The notes under the pieces are model-generated. The model was given only the letters and a program-made list of their open reading frames with translations. It made no database searches and was not told the origin of the DNA. A stretch of DNA of 64,000 nt from Blakeslea trispora (lineage: Eukaryota; Mucoromycota; Mucoromycetes; Mucorales; Choanephoraceae). How positions within the stretch are numbered: position 1 is the stretch's first letter; each line of letters starts with the position of its first letter. Positions 32,504 to 43,091 of the stretch are shown one piece after another. Both the position numbers and the translations under genes were made by a program. Where the stretch lies: contig JAIWNE010000007.1 of NCBI GenBank assembly GCA_025331445.1, positions 124,001-188,000 on the forward strand. Direction: 5' to 3'.

Positions 32504-32780
32504 CAGTGGGTTTACAAAAAATAAGACAAAATTTTAGTTTTCCTTCCAAAATCCAAATTACCATCATCATTGGTTTTGACCTACCAAGCACCATTAAACT
32601 ACTACCAAATGTCTTGAAATGCTCAAATATTCGCTAGGGATTGCCTGGATTTACTTTTAGACTTTTTATTGCTTTTAAAAACATACACATAATTGAATTA
32701 GTAGTCAACTAATATCTAGTTGGGCCCACCTTTGTGGGAAGGAAAATTAAAATCTTATCTTATTTTTTGTAACCCCACTG
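32504..32780. mobile_element. Tc1/mariner-like MITE with TA target duplication
   Basis: A 277-bp element. Ends start CAGTGGGTTTACAAAAAATA on the left and the complement of CAGTGGGGTTACAAAAAATA on the right; similarity extends about 45 bp inward with some mismatches. It is flanked on both sides by TA (32502-32503 and 32781-32782). It has no transposase. It sits inside the gypsy reverse transcriptase just after the YLDDIL motif. Confidence 0.9.
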
Positions 32781-32782
32781 TA

Positions 32783-33407
32783 CTTGATTCGCAGTTTTGC
32801 CGTAGCAGAGAATATCATCCAGATAAGCGATAGTGAATGCCATAACTAATTTTAATATAGTGGTCATAAAGCGAGAGAATATGGCAGGGCTATTCGACAA
32901 CCCAAAAGGTAGGACACTATATTCATAGAGTCCACTTCTCGTTTGAAATGCCATTTTGCATTTATCTTGCTCACAGATCGGAATTTGCCAGTATGCACTT
33001 TTTAGATCAATAAGTGAGAACCATTTTACTCCACCTAACCGATCCAGTAGTTCTTCAATCCGCTCCAGAGAAGACTTGTCCTACCGGGTTGCCGCATTCA
33101 ATGTTCTATAGTTGGTGCAAAATTTGTTGCTTCCATCATCATCTTTAGGCACAACCACTGGAGGAGACGACCCAGGGGAGTCACTGTGGCAGATTACTTT
33201 CTTTTTCAACAATTTTTCAACCTCGGTTCCCACAACCGCATTTTCCTTGGGTGATAAACAGTGGCCTCTATTAGAGATAGGTGTAGCATCTTCAGTGCCA
33301 ATTCTATGGTATATCGGGGCATTGGTGATTGTTTGTAGTTCACTATTGTTAAAGAGAGTGGGGTGAAGAACTAGAAAACTACGTATTTTTGGAGGAATAT
33401 GTTCCAA
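32783..33407 (-). pseudogene. Ty3/gypsy reverse transcriptase fragment
   Basis: Two reading frames. The first, 33407-33081, has HRIGTEDATPISNRGHCLSP, KKKVICHSDSPGSSPPVVVP and NYRTLNAATR. The second, 32954 to about 32783, has MAFQTRSGLYEYSVLPFGLS and the catalytic IAYLDDILCYGK. A stop at 33081 breaks the frame between them. The MITE at 32504-32780 then cuts it. No RNase H or integrase is found to the left of the MITE; only about 70 bp there may still be gypsy sequence. The element is dead. Confidence 0.87.
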
Positions 33408-34250
33408 TCATTGGATGTACCTCTGCCGATGTCAACTGCTAAATTTGTATTGAAAGTTTGAGAATTTAGGCAATTAACATCGTGACCAACTAAACTAGAT
33501 CTGTTCAATAATGATTTGGTAACAGGATCAACGATGAGGTTCATTTCCCGGAGCCAGTCCATTCCAAGGATAACTGGTACATTTTGTTGGGCAGCTACCC
33601 TTATGTGAGTTACGGAATACTTAGTATTATCGATTTGACAGGCAAACCATGCATTTGTAGAGAAAAAGCCTCTTGTAGCATTTCCGCATTGAATGTGCAA
33701 TAAGGGGGCTTCAGAAATTGAAAGGCCCAGGTGTTTAACTTCTTCTTCATGGATGCTAGATACCATGGCTCCAGTATCTATAAATACTCTTGTAATATTC
33801 GTTCCAACCTTTGCATTGAGTGTGAAGTTGTCTGCTTCAAGTGGGGGGGGGGTAGATTTTTCTATCAGTGTGAATGATGGATCCCCAAAATTTGGCTCTG
33901 TAGTTATACAATTCTGTTTAAATAGTTTATAAAAAATGCTATCAGTAAAATTGTACAGGTCATTTTGGCCATCTTTATTTGTTTCATGTAATTGTTGGTT
34001 TTTAATACTTCCATTTGCCATCGAAATAACCTCTTGTGCATTATTTCGATGGATTGTTCGATTATAGGGCTCTTTCTTTTTCTTTTTGTCTGAGACCATT
34101 TGTTGAGCTTCAGCCAATTAGAGACAGTCTTTGGGTTTATGCTTCATTCTACCACAAAGAGAACACGGGAATGGTTTGTGACCTTGATTATATCCTTGCT
34201 TTTGATACGGTCTCCTTTGGGGATTTGTTCATTGGGCATTCGACAAATCC
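33371..34250 (-). pseudogene. Ty3/gypsy zinc knuckle and aspartic protease part
   Basis: The knuckle region (34250-34118) reads KPFPCSLCGRMKHKPKDC, a full CCHC. It is followed by a TAA and then the 248-codon frame 34117-33371. This carries the protease motif RVFIDTGAMVSSIHEEEV (D-T-G-A) and the family segment VPVILGMDWLREMN. The domain order Gag-knuckle-protease-RT is that of Ty3/gypsy. Stops on both sides of the knuckle show decay. Confidence 0.85.
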
Positions 34251-34744
34251 ATAGGTTCTACTGTTGAATCGTTTTCCGATGTCGGTGGCCAAGGGTTATC
34301 CAGTTGGGGTGGTTTGGCTATGGTGATCAGTTGTTGCTTGTCGTTTCTTTTCATAGAGGCAGCATACCTTATCGCTTCTTGGATTGAGGAGGGCTTCATC
34401 GACATAACTGGATTTACCAAATCAGCTCTTACGGTCTTCTTGAAGTAGTTTAGTTGTAGTTGGAAGTTTGTTTTGGTGACTGTAGTCATCAGCGATAAAA
34501 GTCGAGGTCCGAAAGCTGTCATTGGTTCTGAGCCTTGCTTGATTGTGTTCAGTATTTTGATTGCTGTAGCCATTTCATCTTCCTCACTGCCAAAAAAAAA
34601 GCTCTTGAAGGCTTCTTTTACTGATGTATATGAGGCTTGTTGTTCATTGGAGAGTGTCATCCACCACCGATTCACGTCGCCGCGCATAGCCATCATGAAT
34701 TCCAAAAGGGCTTCCTGATCTGAATATTCATGATACTTAATCAA
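34229..34744 (-). pseudogene. Ty3/gypsy Gag, capsid-like part
   Basis: 171 codons containing LLEFMMAMRGDVNRWW, EAFKSFFFGSEEDEMAT and TKTNFQLQLNYFKKTVRADL, a pattern typical of retrotransposon Gag capsid domains. It ends EPMDLSNAQ at a TGA. The same codon is TGG in the fragment at 19345-19515, so this stop is a later mutation. Upstream sequence to 35502 is interrupted by stops. Confidence 0.8.
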
Positions 34745-35028
34745 TTTCTCAAACCGGTGAAGCCAGTCAGGTGCTGTAGGTACGATATTCCCCCCATAGA
34801 ATGGTGGTGTTTTATGCTTATTCTTTTTTCTTGACGATCAGCGGTTGTTGTCAATTTGTTCACTATTTTGGTGAGTATATGTGGAGGATCGGTTCCCTGC
34901 TAAATGCTGAGCTAACTGATATGAAGAGGGTGGTGTTGATTGACATTTGATCATCAGCTAATTGTACCGGATCCATTTCTGGTGAGGCGTAGCTTTCAAT
35001 AGAGGAAGATGACCTGGTATCAACTGTG

Positions 35029-35502
35029 CTAACAACTTTTTTTACCAGTACTCTCCTGATTCAACATCTCTAATCGGTGTTTCAGATTTGCCAATTTCTC
35101 GTTCTGAAGTTTTTGGGTGTGGGTGTTGGCGTCTTTTTCCTTATTTAGCAGATCCAATGATACTTGTAGAGTGCTATTTGTCTGTTTCAACTGCTGGCTT
35201 TCCCCACGAAGTCTCTCCATTTCCTGGTCTAGGATTGCAATTTGTTTCTTGTATTCTTCTTGTTGCGCGAGGAATAGGTCATTATGTTGGGTTTCCATCG
35301 TTTTCATGTCCAGTTTTAGCTGGTGGTTGAATGTATTCAGGTCCTGAATCTGTTGTTGATGAGCTTGTTGTAGTTGATTGAGGTTTTCTTTATATCCATC
35401 GATGATTTGCACATAATTCTGATTACTTTCTTTCAATAAATGGACTAGTTCCTCATATGTTTGTTGCGTTTGACGTTGGACATTGGCAAACTGCTGTTGC
35501 AT
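35029..35502 (-). pseudogene. Ty3/gypsy Gag N-terminal coiled coil
   Basis: 157 codons rich in Gln, Leu and Lys, with heptad-like spacing across nearly all its length (LQQAHQQQIQDLNTFNHQLK and similar). It precedes the Gag capsid region in the same orientation, so it is most likely the Gag N-terminus, separated by degenerate sequence (34745-35028). It could instead belong to another element. The 5' LTR should lie between about 35560 and 35700 but was not resolved. Confidence 0.6.
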
Positions 35503-35841
35503 CTTCTCAACTTGTTGTTCATATTGATAGGTAATAACCTGAGTTGTTTGTTGGCTTTTCTATTGCAACTCCCAATATCCTCTTTCATACAGTTCATGGA
35601 TGTTTTGTGGGCCAAACATGTATATTTATCAGTTTCTTAAAGTCCATAAAATCCTTATATTGAGAGTGGGGCGACCGTATTTGAATACAATTAATTAGTT
35701 AACACCCAAGTTTATTACTGGCTGTGCTACCTTGACATACTTATCACTTAAATCAAAACATATGACACAAACTAACAAGAGGATATATGCAGAAAGGGCT
35801 ACATGCATACATGTTTCACACAATTGTGTAACTAAACTCTC

Positions 35842-35850
35842 TATATATAA
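35842..35850 (+). promoter_or_regulatory. TATA box candidate of the PD-(D/E)XK-like gene
   Basis: TATATATAA lies 62 bases upstream of the ATG at 35912 and is followed by a pyrimidine-rich leader. The corresponding 167 bp are deleted from the left copy. Confidence 0.5.
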
Positions 35851-35911
35851 TGTCAGTACTGAGGAGAACCTCTTTTTCTTTTATCCTTATCTCTTTCTAT
35901 TCCAAACCATC

Positions 35912-37697
35912 ATGTCCTATCAAAACAACTGTAAGCATACGTGAAAATGAAAGAAATGTTTAGAGTGACTAAAACTAGGTTCCACAGTAACATTGACTGC
36001 CTACTTATTCAAGAACCGCACAAAAATCAGCAATGGCCATAGCCTCAACAAGTGGAAGAGCGCCAAAGAATTCGAAGAGACATGGCTTAGATTGTACAAG
36101 AAAGAAATTAAGCGAAATGAACAAAACATAGATGCAAGTGCACTAAGTTATTATTATAACAGAAAGCCTGGTAACATAGATTTATTTCATAAACTACTAA
36201 AGCATCGAATAATAACTTCTTTTTTTTTTTTAGAAGCCCACGATGGTGCAAGAAGAGTGATGTTCAAGTCGGTGTGGCTCTTGGTACGTAAAGGACAGAC
36301 CTTACAAAAAAATGAAGACTGATTGCCCTTTTCATTGTAGGAGGCCAATAAAATTGAAAAGCTGAACGAATTGAAGACATGCCACAATGACTTTTTGGAA
36401 CAGTTGAGAAGCAGCAACTCAACTCATCCAACTGTCAAATTAGACAAGCTGTCTTTGAAATTGCTTGAGTTATATAAGCAAGAAAAAATTTGTTTGAAGT
36501 AAGACTTAAACATAGAAACCAACATACATAACAATAACACGCTTTCCAGGCTTTCTCTGTCAAGAATAATCAACACCATGAACAAGAAGCACTTTGAGAT
36601 TATGAAGGAAGTTTTAGAAGAGTATCACCTTGCAGACAATATGGCATTTAGCTATATTGAAGAAGAAGAAAAGAAGATGATCGAATCGTTTTTTGATAAG
36701 ATCATAAAGGTAATAACTCAAAGCTTTGTCGTCCATTGGTTTCTAAATAAGCCATAGATGTGTAAGGAAGAAGAGCTGAAGGAGTACAAGAAGAACAGAG
36801 GTAACAGCTTGACATTTCAACTTGTAAAAGTTGCCAAGTACATGTATGTATATATGTATATATCTGTTAGACGCTTTTATTCATTGGGTCTTTTTTTAGT
36901 CTTGAGAATCTTGAATATTGGAAGAAGTACAAGTTTGACAGTGAAGATGAGCAAGTACATCGTGTGAAGGGGCTGCTCAGAATCATTTTCCGTGATGCAA
37001 AAACTTTGAAGATTCAGACGTAAGTTATATGCATTTTCTTTCTTAAATACTTGCTGACGCGTGTCATAGGGGTGAGCATACTTCTTCAGCATCAAAAATC
37101 ATCCAAAGATACAATGAAGAAAACTTTGGAAACTTTGATGTTTTTTTGAGCTCTTCTTCAGCAACAGCATCAACAGCAACAGCATCAACAGCAACAGCAT
37201 CAACAGCAACAGCATCAACAGCAACAGCAGCATCATCATCCAGCAAGATTATTGGCCGAAAGGTTGATATGATGCTTGTTGGCAGCAACAACACGGAACT
37301 TGCAATCTGTGAGTTCAAAGTTGGCGAAAATGGAACCAAACTAGAAGCACAGGAAGGAAAGTGCCTTCGCTTGAATGCAGGCATTCTTAAGCGTTTGAAG
37401 TGCTTGAGAGAAGAAGAAGAAGTCGTTGCTTTTGTTTGGGGTGGAATGTCTGGAGAGCTTTTCTCTTTGAGACAAGATGAAGATGGTGTAATGATTGCGA
37501 GGTCGCTCTCAAAGTTGCTGTTGCCATGGGACATCCGTTTGATCGATGAGCAATTCAAACAATCAATCATAGCTCTGTATAACTGGAAGGCTTTCTTGAC
37601 GAAACAAGATGACAGATTGGAGTTGACTGTGCCTGGTATAAGAAGCTACTGCCCTGAAACGCCAGAAATTTGTTTCAGCCCAAAGAGGCAAAAATAA
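35912..37697 (+). CDS. PD-(D/E)XK nuclease-like protein of a repeated gene family, intact copy
   Basis: Eight exons (35912-35930, 35979-36170, 36234-36283, 36341-36498, 36550-36709, 36758-36837, 36900-37019, 37070-37697) join into 468 residues without a stop. The N-terminal 260 residues are mostly charged helix. The C-terminal half has the order expected of a PD-(D/E)XK nuclease fold: Glu262 in TGEHTSSAS, Asp326 in IIGRKVDMMLV, and Glu341-x-Lys343 in LAICEFKVG, with hydrophobic strands around. Between Glu262 and Asp326 lies a low-complexity Ala-Thr-Ser repeat. Intron 6 uses donor AA|GTACAT; the nearer GTAACA donor would break the frame. From memory, similar proteins occur in many copies in Mucorales genomes with no assigned role. 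Nuclease activity is inference. Confidence 0.72.
37158..37227 (+). repeat. Coding minisatellite, Ala-Thr-Ala-Ser-Thr repeat
   Basis: Tandem units of the type GCAACAGCATCAACA encode about four ATAST repeats before ATAASSSS. The repeat number is the same in both arms. Mixed CAACAG/CATCAACAG phases suggest slippage history. The repeat sits in a loop position of the presumed nuclease domain. Confidence 0.85.
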
Positions 37698-38402
37698 ACT
37701 CTTTTTTTTTTGTATACCTTCTCTACTAGTTAATTAGTTAGCCATTTATTATAGACAGATGTCTAGTGTATTTGAACTTTGCTGAATGTTTCTAGTCGAT
37801 GCTGATGAGCACTGTAATAAGTATATCTATGTATGATGGAAAGGGAATGAGCATGGTTCTGAATTAAGCTGTTAACTATGAGCTTGTTTCAAACATAAAC
37901 GTAATTTATATTATTTGTAACATGGTTCATGTGTAAGTCATATTGATAGGTCTGTGAAGGCGATATTTGTTGAAAATATGTCTTTTTTTCTATGGGTACA
38001 AGGTACCTCTGTAATCATGTGCAGTAATCCAATCAAGAAACATTGATACTCCCAATAACAAAGGATAAAGTATAAAAACCCTCCTTTCTTATCAAATAAA
38101 TCGACAGAAATTATTTATCTTCTTCAAAAAAGAAACACTCTTTTTTTGTAATCTCATAATTGCAAAGTATTATACAAATCTTACCGGAATACAATTGTAA
38201 AGGCATTAGATCAAACTAAAGAGGAGCCATTCACAAGAAAACCGTTATATAAAGCAAACAATAAAACTATAAGCAATAAGCTCTACTTGAAGGGAAGAAT
38301 TTTATAGACTCTAGATAGTTGTATTATTCTGGCATCTTTGTTTAAAGGTTATCATCTATCTTACTTATTAGAATTGGATTTACTTTCTATTTCACGTAAA
38401 GG

Positions 38403-39344
38403 AATTGTCTATTCTACATATTATCTAACAGGCGTTATCGAGACAAGCATTTGACTTGTGTTAGCCTTTCAATAATCTTTGATTGCATACTTTATCAATG
38501 CGAGCTACTTTATAGCGTGGTGCTCATTGCAACTCATTTATCAAATTATAACACCGATCACATATACACCATATGATGAGCTACGAAAATGAGAGTTTCT
38601 CCCAGATACAAACTTCGTTCGAGTCCTTACTAGCTTTGTGGTTTTATGTAGCTGCTGTAATTGCTGAAAGGTTGGTAACGTCCGACAACACAAGGTGTAC
38701 TGTTAAATAAAAGATGTAGTGCTGCTCGTTCCTGAGTTGGAAGAATACGCAGATTTAGATGTAATGCTAAACTGTTTGTGCAATCTATTGTGTTTGCACT
38801 AAACACGTTACCTGTAGCAATTCACCATTCGATTATATGGTTTCCCAGTACAAGCAGCAACATTATACAGTCTAAGCGAGAATTGTCTTTTCCTGTAAGT
38901 AACATTCAAAAACCAGCGTGTGTATGTATGTATAAAAAGAGACGAGCATTTAATCAACTCTATGATAATGTATAGACACTTTGCAAGCCCCTTCAACTTA
39001 GACAACTTGTATCACTTCACTCCAGAACAGGATCCATGTCTATCAACTGCACACAAGATGCAGAGAAGAATAAAATATAAATACTGATGCAACAGTATGG
39101 ACACTTCACTAGCACCTTCGACTTAGACAACCTGTATCACTTCACTCCAGAACTAGATTCATGCCCATCACGTACATGGAGAAAAAAAGAAAACAAGTAA
39201 CAGTACGCAAATCTCCAAACAGGGTACTGAAATTTGAGCACAGTCACGTGACTTTACCTTAACATCGAATTTCATAGAAACAATGAAAAAAAAATGATAG
39301 ATAAAATAAATGTACATCTTTTACTGCTTTTAAACTTCATAGCT
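38403..39344. other. Spacer between inverted repeat and Helitron, with an imperfect direct repeat
   Basis: No gene recognised. Two diverged copies of a unit containing CTTAGACAAC and TGTATCACTTCACTCCAGAA lie at about 38978-39046 and 39099-39165. They are about 120 bp apart and may belong to the Helitron 5' region. Confidence 0.5.
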
Positions 39345-42300
39345 ATGTCTGTCGAAAATCAAGTACAAGTATGCTCTCGCTGTTGCAAGACAGTTCTCAA
39401 TTCAAGCTACAAAACCTGCGATGATTGCAGAGTAAGTCTCAAGATCATTGTATTATGCAGGCAGTTTACTAATCACTGCTTTATAGTCATATTTTCGTCA
39501 AATCCGCCAAAAACAAGCTGCTGTCAGAAAGGAAAACGAAGCTGATGAAGGTCGTAAAAGAGGACGCAAGAAGCAATTGCCAGCAGCTTACATATCTCAA
39601 CTCCACAGAATGAAGCCATTGGAGATTGGAAAAATGGATAAAATCTGTCAGCACTGTAAAGCCAAACATTGGTTAGCTGAATTGCCTTTTGCCTCCAAAA
39701 AAGGTGAAGAGGTTTGGATGTCATGCTATAGAGGTGGAAGGGTCAAAATTGATTTTATCAAAAGACCATTTGATTATCTGCAATATCTCTTAACAGACAC
39801 TGAAGATGAAGGAACTGAGTTTCGTGAAAATATTAGACAGTACAATTCTGCTCTTGCATTCACTTCAATTCGATGTGAACAGGTGCAATTAGGAAACACA
39901 AATGGTGGATCAAATTATTTCACGCCTTTCTAGAATCAAGGATGCCTTTATCACACCCAAGGTTCATTAATGAATGAGTCAGTCAGCGATTCGAGATATG
40001 CACAGTTGTATATTTACGATCCTTTGTTTGCTGGACAATTAAGAAAATGTCAGAACAACAACCTTAGCAAATCTATTCTGAAAAAATTGAGTACTTTTAT
40101 TCATGAATGTAGCCCATACGTGGTCATGTATAAATCTGCTTATGAGCTTCTAATTGAGGCTGATTTGGATGAGTGTGCAGTCTTTGTTTCTGACACTGGC
40201 ACATTGCAATTGGTGGCTGGCTTAGATCGCAGAACAGAAAATTTGCCTTCATCGGACGAAGTTGCTGCAATTGTACCCAATAGCAATGAGTATAAGGGCA
40301 ATGAAAGAGATATTCGTATTTTTTAAGAGAAACAGGTGGCTTTACGAGAATATCTCAAAACTACGCATTGTACATGCCTCTTCATTATGTCCTTTTGTTT
40401 CCCATGGGCGACTCTGGATGGAACTAGAGCTTGAGAACTGAGACCGAAGAAGGAAAGGAAATGAGACTGTCTCAAAGAGCCTATTATCGCTTTAGACTTC
40501 ATATAAGGCCAACCGAAACTGAATTTCCTACTCTCTTCCTATCGCAAAGACTTTTTCAACATTATGTAGTTGATGCTTGGGCGATCTGTGATCAAAACAA
40601 GTTGGACTGGATTAAGCAACATCAAGATAAAATCAAAGCCGATTACTACAAGAATGTCGAGGACGCTCTTATTCGTGAAGATACTGACAAGAATGCTATT
40701 GGTCGTCGAGTAATATTTCCAAGTAGTTACATAGGCGGTCCATGCTTCATGACAAGGTGTTGTCAAAACGCAATGGCAATTGTCCGATACTTTGGAAAGC
40801 CTTCCCTCTTCATCACCTTCACAGCCAACCCACGATGGAAAGAAATCACTGATGAACTGCTTCCTGGCCAAACAGCAAGAGATCGACCTGATTTGGTGGG
40901 CCGTGTATTCCATATCAAAACAAAAGAATTTCTGCATAAAATCAAATACAAACATATTTTTGGTAGATACAAGGGATTGGTCAGAACAATTGAATACCAA
41001 AAAAGAGGGTTGCCTCATCCGCATCTTCTGTTGTTCTTAGAAAAGCAGGATCGACCCGAGACAAACACCCAAGTTGATAATCTCATCAGTGCATGTATTC
41101 CTTCAAAAGAACAAGACTAAGAGATGTATGATATTGTAACTTCCTGCATGATACATGGGCCTTGCGGAAAGAATATCAACCCACAAGCACCCTGTATGAC
41201 AAAGAACAAGGATGGAGAGTTGGTGTGCTCCAAGTATTATCCGAAAGAGTTCAATGAATACACAAAGATGCTACCTAATGGCTATCCTTTGTATAAGCGT
41301 ACACAAAATAATGATGATGCTCATCGCTATTCTCTTCGCCATCCTCTTAGGAAGAAAGAAATGTTTGAGGTCGCAAACGAATGGGTGGTGCTTTACAATC
41401 CCTATCTGCTTAAAAGATATAAGGCACATATCAATGTTGAGTGTTGCGCATCAATAAATGCAATTAAATACATTAACAAATACATCTATAAAGGTCAGGA
41501 CCGTACCACCTTGAAAATAAGTGACAACAAGAACGAGGTAGAAAAGTATCTCCAAGCGCGGTACATTGGTCCTTCGGAAGCAGTATGGCGTCTTTTTGAA
41601 TTTCCCATTCATGAAGAAGATCCAACTGTTATTCTCTTACCTGTTCATTTGCCAGACAAACAAACCGTCTACTTTGATCCCCAAGCCAGTGACAGTGAAA
41701 TTAGAGACAAGCTGAGAGATAGCAAGACGATGTTGATGGCATGGTTTGAATACAACCAACGAAATGTAGATGGTCGAAGCTATTTATATCAAGATTTCCC
41801 ACAACATTTTGTTTTTGACAGCAAGAACAAAATCTGGAAGCCTAGAGAAAAAGGATTTGCAATTGGTCGAATGTTTTACATCAACCCAATTTGTGGTGAG
41901 CCTTACTATCTTTGATTGCTTCTGAAAGTAAGGAAAGGAATGCGTTCTTTCGATGAACTGAGGACAGTAGATGATAAGCTATGCTCTGCTTTCAAGGAAG
42001 CCTGTTTACAACTCAATCTCATCGAAACCGATGATGGATGGTTGAACTGCTTCGCGGAAGCTGCACTATTTACTTCTGGATCAAGCTTGCGGTCCCTTTT
42101 TGTTACTGCTTTGGTGTATGGCCAAGTATCCAGACCAAGCTCAATCTGGAACAAGTTCTGTTTCGAGCTATGCGATGACTTAGAACGTGTGCTTCTTCAG
42201 CTTTTTCCTAATCAAGTCAATCACCTTTTTGATGATACAGAAACCTTTCATTTGGGAGAGCCTGCCTTAGACTATGGTTTATTTTTGATCAGCCAGAAAC

Positions 42301-42422
42301 TTGGGACTCTCAACATGTCATTACATGGCTTTGCTGATATGCCTTCACCTTCCTCTAACTGGCAAGGTATTCTTCAAAATTGCAATGGTTCTTTGAACGC
42401 ATTTGTGCCAGCTGCTCAATAA
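39345..42422 (+). pseudogene. Helitron Rep (HUH endonuclease) region, several stops and frameshifts
   Basis: It starts MSVENQVQVCSRCCKTVLNS with a Cys-rich finger, then a short intron (39432-39486) and GRKRGRKKQL. A second Cys cluster (CQHCKAKHW) and the Helitron segment NSALAFTSI follow. The Helitron-like N domain includes QRLFQHYVVDAWAICDQNKL. The HUH motif is GLPHPHLLLFL and the two catalytic tyrosines are in IKYINKYIYKGQD. Breaks: in-frame stops at about 39931, 41118 and 41913, and frame changes near 40330-40430 and 42425-42515. Catalytic residues remain, but no full protein can be made. Confidence 0.88.
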
Positions 42423-42449
42423 CTAGGCACAGAAAAGGCAATTGAGCTT

Positions 42450-43055
42450 TTTGAATCAAACTACCAGAATTCAACCAAGGACAGAAGGATGCTATAGATC
42501 GCATCATTAGCTACTTGGATGGAACCGAGTCCAATTTGGGCGATAAAGAATGTTTTTTTCTTCAAGGCCCAGCTGGAACTGGCAAGACATTCCTGTACAA
42601 CACGCTTCATTACTACATCCGTTCCAAAAACAAAATAGCAGCCTGTGTTGCCTCCTCCGGTATTGTTTCGCTCCTGTTGCCAAACGGTATGACTTCACAT
42701 TATCTGTTCAAGATACCTCTTTCCCTCAATCCTCATTCGTCGTCTCTTATCAATAAGAATAGCGAAATTACTCATTTCCTGAAAGAGGTCGATGTAATCA
42801 TTTGGGACGAGGTCCTCATGCAACATAAATTGTGCTTTGAAGTGGTGGACAGAGCTTTACGTGATATCCGTGATTGTCCTGATAAACTGTTTGGTGGCGC
42901 TCTATTGGTGTTGGGTGGCAACTTTGCTCAAATACCTCCTGTTGTGAAAAAAGGCTCTCGCTCTCAAACTGTAGACGCTTCTATCTCAAATTCATACATT
43001 CGGTCAAAATGCCATGCATTGAATCTCACAGACAACATGAGAATTACTTATTAGA
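42450..43055 (+). pseudogene. Helitron helicase, N-terminal part
   Basis: Contains Walker A (FLQGPAGTGKTFLYNTL), CVASSGIVSLLLPNGMTSH, a Walker B-like VDVIIWDEVLMQHK, and LVLGGNFAQIPPV ending NLTDNMRI. The order matches PIF1-like Helitron helicases. It is interrupted just after NMRI, close to the left inverted end of the DIRS element at 43061. Confidence 0.88.
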
Positions 43056-43060
43056 CAAGA

Positions 43061-43091
43061 GATACACTCATACACATAATTACAAATGCTG
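43061..43091 (+). repeat. DIRS inverted terminal repeat, left
   Basis: Starts GATACACTCATACACATAAT and is perfectly complementary over 31 bp to 47328-47358. It overlaps the last codons of the recombinase frame. Confidence 0.9.

Larger units (their letters stand above)
35690..38402 (+). repeat. Large inverted repeat, right arm
   Basis: Reverse complement of 16732-19345. The border at 38402 is sharp: TTCACGTAAAGG is shared, then sequences differ. The other border, near 35690, follows ATTAATTAGTTAACACCC and merges with gypsy-side DNA. This arm keeps the promoter, ATG and a single 69-bp unit, so it is closer to the ancestral form. Confidence 0.93.

Noticed and set aside
36801..36838. Nearer donor GTAACA for exon 6 of the PD-(D/E)XK-like gene
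   Set aside because: It leads to a stop in exon 7; the donor AA|GTACAT at 36838 keeps the frame in both copies.
26192..38402. Starship-like giant element (tyrosine recombinase with cargo inside inverted arms)
   Set aside because: The recombinase is of Crypton/Ndc10 type, lies in the middle, and the interior is a pile of separate element remnants rather than cargo genes.
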